Shown here: piece after piece, positions 12,959 to 16,371 of the stretch
How positions within the stretch are numbered: position 1 is the stretch's first letter
Layout of the letters: each line of letters starts with the position of its first letter
The notes under the pieces: generated by a model
Seen by the model: only the letters and a program-made list of their open reading frames with translations
Databases searched by the model: none
Told to the model about the DNA's origin: nothing
Made by a program: the position numbers and the translations under genes
NCBI GenBank assembly: GCA_000433635.1
Contig: HF997975.1
Location: 55,245-71,615 of the forward strand
Direction: 5' to 3'
Length of the DNA stretch: 16,371 bases
Source of the DNA: Ruminococcus sp. CAG:254
GTDB taxonomy: Bacteria > Bacillota > Clostridia > Oscillospirales > Ruminococcaceae

Positions 12959-14020
12959 TCATTTATCGTTTTCTTCTGGAGCATCTGTTTTTGCTTCGGA
13001 AGTTTCTTCCGGCTCAGAGGTTTCGTCCTCTGGCTCTTTTGCAGAATCCAACGCCACCGAGGCAGCAGCTTTTTTGCCGGATGCTTCTCGTTTGGCATCC
13101 AGTTCCGCCATCATCTGTTTGCAGGCTTCTGTGTTGCAGTAAAGCTGATAGTCCGAGCCCATCCGGCGAACCCGTCCGCCGATTACCAGCAGCAGAATCA
13201 CAGACACTACCACGCAAATTCCAGCAATCAGCTGTGAAATTCGCATGTTTCCAATCACCAAACTATCTACTCGCAGCCCCTCAATGAAGAATCGCCCTAA
13301 ACCATACCAACCAATGTACATGATAAAAATTTGCCCGTCAAACTTCCGGAATTTTTTTCCGCAGATGGCAAGTACGACAAACCCCAGCAAGCACCAGAAC
13401 GATTCATATAAGAAACATGGATGTACTGGCGTTGCAGCATCCATAGTCTTTCCGAAATTCTGACAAAAGTTGGTTGTCGGATAGACGTTGGTAATCCAAT
13501 TCTGAATCGTTCCGCCAGTCATGCCGAAAATCGAGTTTGTGTTGCAGCCGAATGCTTCTTGATTGAAGAAGTTTCCCCAACGTCCGATTCCTTGCCCCAG
13601 CAGAAAACCAGCTCCACAGAGGTCTAACAGCGGCAGCAACCGTACTTTTCGGATTTTTGCAATGATACATCCAACGACTAACGCCCCAATCAGTCCGCCA
13701 TAGATGGCAAGCCCACCTTGTCGCAGGTTGAAAATTCGTTTCCAGTCGCCAGCGTAGTTGTCCCATTCTAAGATGACATAATAGGCTCTTGCTCCAACAA
13801 TCGCCCCGATGATGCCACCGATGATGGCATCGATAGCACGATCAGGGTGAATGCCGTAGGAACGCATGTTGTGGAACGCATAAATCATTGCCAGCAGCAG
13901 ACCGCAAGTAATCAGTAAGCCATACCACTGAATATCAATTCCAAAAATTTGAAAGGCGGTGCTGTCAACGTGTAGGTCAATTCCGAGATGGGGGAATTGA
14001 ATTTCGTTTTGCTCTAACAT
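12959..14020 (-). CDS. lgt: Prolipoprotein diacylglyceryl transferase with long acidic tail
   Basis: Integral membrane enzyme that transfers diacylglyceryl from phosphatidylglycerol to the lipobox Cys of prolipoproteins, such as the sugar-binding protein of this window. 353 aa; about seven membrane segments. QWYGL (31-35), QGGLAIYGGL (101-110), the Lgt signature GQGIGRWGNFFNQEAFG (142-158) with its essential Arg147, and GLGRFFIEGLR (240-250). Residues ~285-353 form a hydrophilic tail ending in an acidic Glu/Ser/Thr/Pro stretch, 60-80 residues longer than usual. The ATG at 14020 is the only sensible start: the frame from 14128 would run through the end of ymfH. Its Shine-Dalgarno lies 33 bp upstream behind a hairpin (14031-14053), an unusual arrangement. 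Confidence 0.95.
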   Translation of the reverse strand: MLEQNEIQFPHLGIDLHVDSTAFQIFGIDIQWYGLLITCGLLLAMIYAFHNMRSYGIHPDRAIDAIIGGIIGAIVGARAYYVILEWDNYAGDWKRIFNLRQGGLAIYGGLIGALVVGCIIAKIRKVRLLPLLDLCGAGFLLGQGIGRWGNFFNQEAFGCNTNSIFGMTGGTIQNWITNVYPTTNFCQNFGKTMDAATPVHPCFLYESFWCLLGFVVLAICGKKFRKFDGQIFIMYIGWYGLGRFFIEGLRVDSLVIGNMRISQLIAGICVVVSVILLLVIGGRVRRMGSDYQLYCNTEACKQMMAELDAKREASGKKAAASVALDSAKEPEDETSEPEETSEAKTDAPEENDK

Positions 14021-14030
14021 CGTTTTGATT

Positions 14031-14060
14031 CGGGATTCCGGAGCGGAATCCCGCTCCTTT
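14031..14060 (-). promoter_or_regulatory. lgt leader with two mutually exclusive hairpins at the ribosome binding site
   Basis: Minus strand: AAAGGAG (14060-14054) is followed at once by CGGGATTCCG-CTC-CGGAATCCCG (14053-14031), a 10-bp stem, then 10 nt to the ATG. Folding this hairpin would bring the Shine-Dalgarno to ideal distance. Alternatively GGAGCGG (14057-14051) can pair with CCGCTCC (14046-14040) and bury the Shine-Dalgarno. No other ribosome binding site is visible for lgt. Confidence 0.6.
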
Positions 14061-14064
14061 CTGT

Positions 14065-15351
14065 TTAATCCTGATTCTTCATAATGGAAAGTGTTGCCTG
14101 CTGTGGCAGCAGTTCTTCCCGCAACCAACGGTTTGCATCTTCAATTGTCAGGCTGGAAAGCATCGTGACAGTATCAAACGGTGCAATGCCGCTCATAGCA
14201 GAATTAATCATCAGGTTGGCAACAGCTTCTACATTGTTGAACTTCATAATCAGGCTGCCATAGGCATTCTTTCGGCTGTTTTCAAAGAGCGTTTCGTCTA
14301 AGCCGTTCTTTGCAGCTTCTTCGACTGCTGCAAAAATCCGTTCCCGTACAGCGTATGGGTCTTTGGATTCGCCCTCCAGCATCGGAACAAAGAAATCATC
14401 GCCGTTGAAAATTTCAGTCGAGAAAGTTTCATTGATTAAACCATCTTTCAACATACCCTGATACAGCGGGGATGTGACGTGTGTTAAAACTTTCAGAGCA
14501 AGCGTTGCCAGCAGTTCCTTCTTGAGATTTTCCAGACCAGATGCCGGCTTGCACTTATAGCCCAATACAAACATCGTTGTGCCAATCGGTGCAGTTTCTA
14601 CAGTTTCTGCCCGTACAATCTCCATCGGTTCTTCCGGGAAGATGCATTCCAGCTGCATATCTTCGCACGGCTTCAGCAATTTGTCTGCCAATGCAACTAC
14701 TTCATCTACCTTGCAGTTTCCGGCAACCGACAACACCATGTTGTGCAGGTTGTAGAAGGTGTGATAGCAGCGGTACAGCAGTTCCGGCGTAATCTGAGCA
14801 ATGCTTTCAATCGTTCCGGCAATGTCGATTTTTACTGGATGGTGGTGGAATAAGCCTTGCAGGGTGTTGAAGAAAATCCGCCAGCCTGGGTCATCGTTGC
14901 ACATCTGAATTTCCTGCCCAATGATGCCTTGTTCTTTCTGAACACTTTCCTTAGTGAAGTAAGGGGACTGCACGAAAGAGAGCAGGATTTCGAGCGATTC
15001 CTGATAGTGGGAAGAGCAACTGAACAGGTAGCAAGTCTTGTCAAACGAGGTGAAAGCGTTGGCATTTGCCCCCGTCTTTGCGTAGAGGTCGAATACATCG
15101 CAGTCTTCATTTTCAAACAGCTTGTGTTCCAGATAGTGAGCAATGCCCTCCGGCACACAGCAGAAATCTTTTTCCTGCTTGGTCTTGAACTGGGTGTTGA
15201 TTGAACCGTATTTTGTACCAAACAGGGCTTCTGTGGTGCTGAATCCCTCCATTTCGCTGACGTAAATAGAAAGACCGCTCTTGTGTTGAATATGGGTGTA
15301 CTGCTCGCCAATCTGCGAGCAGGAAATGCGTTCAATTTTTGTTTCTGCCAT
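14065..15351 (-). CDS. ymfH: M16-family zinc metallopeptidase, YmfH-like
   Basis: 428 aa pitrilysin/insulinase-type protein (M16B). The inverted zinc motif HYLEH (His72, Glu75, His76) and third ligand Glu147 in GQEI are present, so it is likely an active peptidase. EGIAHYLEHKLFE and GANANAFTSFDKTCYLFSC are typical of the YmfH group of Firmicutes. Databases name this group an EF-P 5-aminopentanol modification-associated protein (YmfH, also written YfmH), after work in Bacillus subtilis; its direct substrate is not known to me. The ATG follows GAGGAGG located inside the end of ymfF, 4 bp upstream of which that gene stops, so the two are translationally linked. The pair probably forms a heterodimer of an active and an inactive M16 subunit. 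Confidence 0.9.
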   Translation of the reverse strand: MAETKIERISCSQIGEQYTHIQHKSGLSIYVSEMEGFSTTEALFGTKYGSINTQFKTKQEKDFCCVPEGIAHYLEHKLFENEDCDVFDLYAKTGANANAFTSFDKTCYLFSCSSHYQESLEILLSFVQSPYFTKESVQKEQGIIGQEIQMCNDDPGWRIFFNTLQGLFHHHPVKIDIAGTIESIAQITPELLYRCYHTFYNLHNMVLSVAGNCKVDEVVALADKLLKPCEDMQLECIFPEEPMEIVRAETVETAPIGTTMFVLGYKCKPASGLENLKKELLATLALKVLTHVTSPLYQGMLKDGLINETFSTEIFNGDDFFVPMLEGESKDPYAVRERIFAAVEEAAKNGLDETLFENSRKNAYGSLIMKFNNVEAVANLMINSAMSGIAPFDTVTMLSSLTIEDANRWLREELLPQQATLSIMKNQD

Positions 15352-15355
15352 GATG

Positions 15356-16371
15356 TTACGCCTCCTCTTTCTTGGTATCCATGATATAGACGGTATCCAA
15401 TTTCAGGGTACGGGCAGCCTTGGTAATGTCTTCCTTGGTGATGGCAAGATACTGTTTCAGAGAATCTTCCGGCGTGTGGTAGTTGTTCCAGTAGTAGCAA
15501 CCCTGATACCAGTTGATATGCGAGCCTGGCGTATCTCCGATACCATTTAAGGTGTTGTAGATGCTCATTCTTGCGGATTCCAGTTCTGCATCTGAAATAT
15601 CCCCGTTCTGAATGGCAGTCAGCTGTTCCAGAATGGCAGTCTTTGCCTTTTCCAGATTGTCATGTTCCACACCGCTGCTGATAATCATCGCTTGTTTTGG
15701 TGTAGAATAAGAGCTGGAGCAGTAGTAGCAGAGGCTCATTTTTTCCCGAACGTTGGCGAACAACTTCGAGGACGGCAATGCACCGAGAATATAGCTGACC
15801 ATCTGCATCACATAGCGGTTGTCGCAGTCTGATTTCAGAACCAGCACCATTTTTGCCTGATTGACCGGAAGCGGTTCTACAACGGTAACAGGTTCTGTCT
15901 TTGCCGGGCTAGGAACGTGGAACGTGTAAGAAGGCACATTCGGGCGGTCAATCGGTGTCAGAGCTGCTTTCAGCTTTTCTAACAGCATTGGCTGAGATTC
16001 TGCACCAACAAAATAGATTTCAGCCGGAGCAGTATGCAGCACTTCCCGATATGCAGCAAGTGTGTTCTGCGGTGTCAATGCTAAGACATCTTCCTTTTTG
16101 CCATAGCAGGAGAGGGCAGCCGGTTCGTTCTGGAATGCCGTTTCCAACGCCTGTGCAGTGGCATAAGCACGCTTTTCATTGATTTCTGCTTCGATGGTGT
16201 CCAGCAAGTCTTTCTGCTTGGTCTGAAATTCAAATTCTGTGAAGCCATCTGCTACACAGTTCAGCTGAAGCAGGCAGGTCAACAGCAAGTCTGTCATTTC
16301 CTGCAAAAGCGGTTCTTGATGCAGAGCATAGCGGTCAGCAATGGTGCGAACCGTAATGCCGCACGTCTGAA
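15356..16371 (-). CDS. ymfF: M16-family peptidase-like protein, YmfF-like (5' end outside window)
   Basis: C-terminal ~338 residues of an M16-type protein; the frame is open to the window edge and the start lies outside. The visible part has the M16 C-terminal domain (SYILGALPSSKLFANVREK, then MSLCYYCSSSY), which in YmfF-like proteins supplies substrate-binding residues. No HxxEH is present in this part, but the N-terminal domain is mostly missing, so activity cannot be judged from it; YmfF proteins are usually the non-catalytic partner of YmfH. Position directly before ymfH matches the ymfF-ymfH order common in Firmicutes. It is the first visible gene of the ymfF-ymfH-lgt-folD cluster; the promoter must lie beyond 16371. 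Confidence 0.85.
   Translation of the reverse strand, partial: QTCGITVRTIADRYALHQEPLLQEMTDLLLTCLLQLNCVADGFTEFEFQTKQKDLLDTIEAEINEKRAYATAQALETAFQNEPAALSCYGKKEDVLALTPQNTLAAYREVLHTAPAEIYFVGAESQPMLLEKLKAALTPIDRPNVPSYTFHVPSPAKTEPVTVVEPLPVNQAKMVLVLKSDCDNRYVMQMVSYILGALPSSKLFANVREKMSLCYYCSSSYSTPKQAMIISSGVEHDNLEKAKTAILEQLTAIQNGDISDAELESARMSIYNTLNGIGDTPGSHINWYQGCYYWNNYHTPEDSLKQYLAITKEDITKAARTLKLDTVYIMDTKKEEA

Overview
The window reads as a chromosomal segment of an anaerobic, fermentative Firmicute, most likely a Ruminococcus-like member of the Oscillospiraceae. The main clues are a C-terminal dockerin joined to a ricin-type lectin domain (a cellulosome/amylosome-type part), an E. coli LdhA-type D-lactate dehydrogenase, a lactate/malate dehydrogenase-family gene next to a malic enzyme, a sugar ABC importer without its own ATPase, and a ymfF-ymfH-lgt-folD cluster. 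Shine-Dalgarno sites are strong and sigma-A type promoters with 17-bp spacers recur. The species assignment is inference from gene content. I see no rRNA, tRNA, transposase, phage gene or CRISPR array.

Left part (1-3072). Minus strand: ldhA, with at least one decayed extra copy of its own 3' end tandemly downstream; a small polytopic membrane protein that probably shares a transcript with ldhA; and a ricin-lectin/dockerin protein with no visible signal peptide. An XRE-type regulator is divergent from the dockerin gene.

Middle part (3073-8070). Plus strand: an MscS-type mechanosensitive channel, then a 767-bp gap holding three tandem units. Each unit has a consensus promoter, a nearly invariant stretch of about 40 nt, and a 16-bp GCAA-capped hairpin whose stem shows compensatory changes between units. 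These look like a triplicated family of small RNA genes and are the strongest candidate here for something undescribed. Next come a dehydrogenase of the LDH/MDH family and a malic enzyme. Arg at the substrate-specificity position and the malic enzyme neighbour both suggest a malate dehydrogenase, giving oxaloacetate -> malate -> pyruvate (malate shunt). A secreted or anchored ComEA-like double helix-hairpin-helix protein follows.

Right part (8071-16371). Plus strand: a sugar ABC importer operon (lipoprotein binding protein, two permeases) with a consensus promoter, a long structured leader and an intercistronic stem-loop that probably sets the binding protein:permease ratio. A terminator region separates it from a convergent minus-strand operon read ymfF (cut by the window edge) -> ymfH -> lgt -> folD. 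The lgt start has an unusual leader in which two mutually exclusive hairpins either bury or free the Shine-Dalgarno.

Together the genes serve sugar uptake, fermentative NADH disposal (D-lactate and/or malate routes), envelope lipoprotein processing and one-carbon metabolism.
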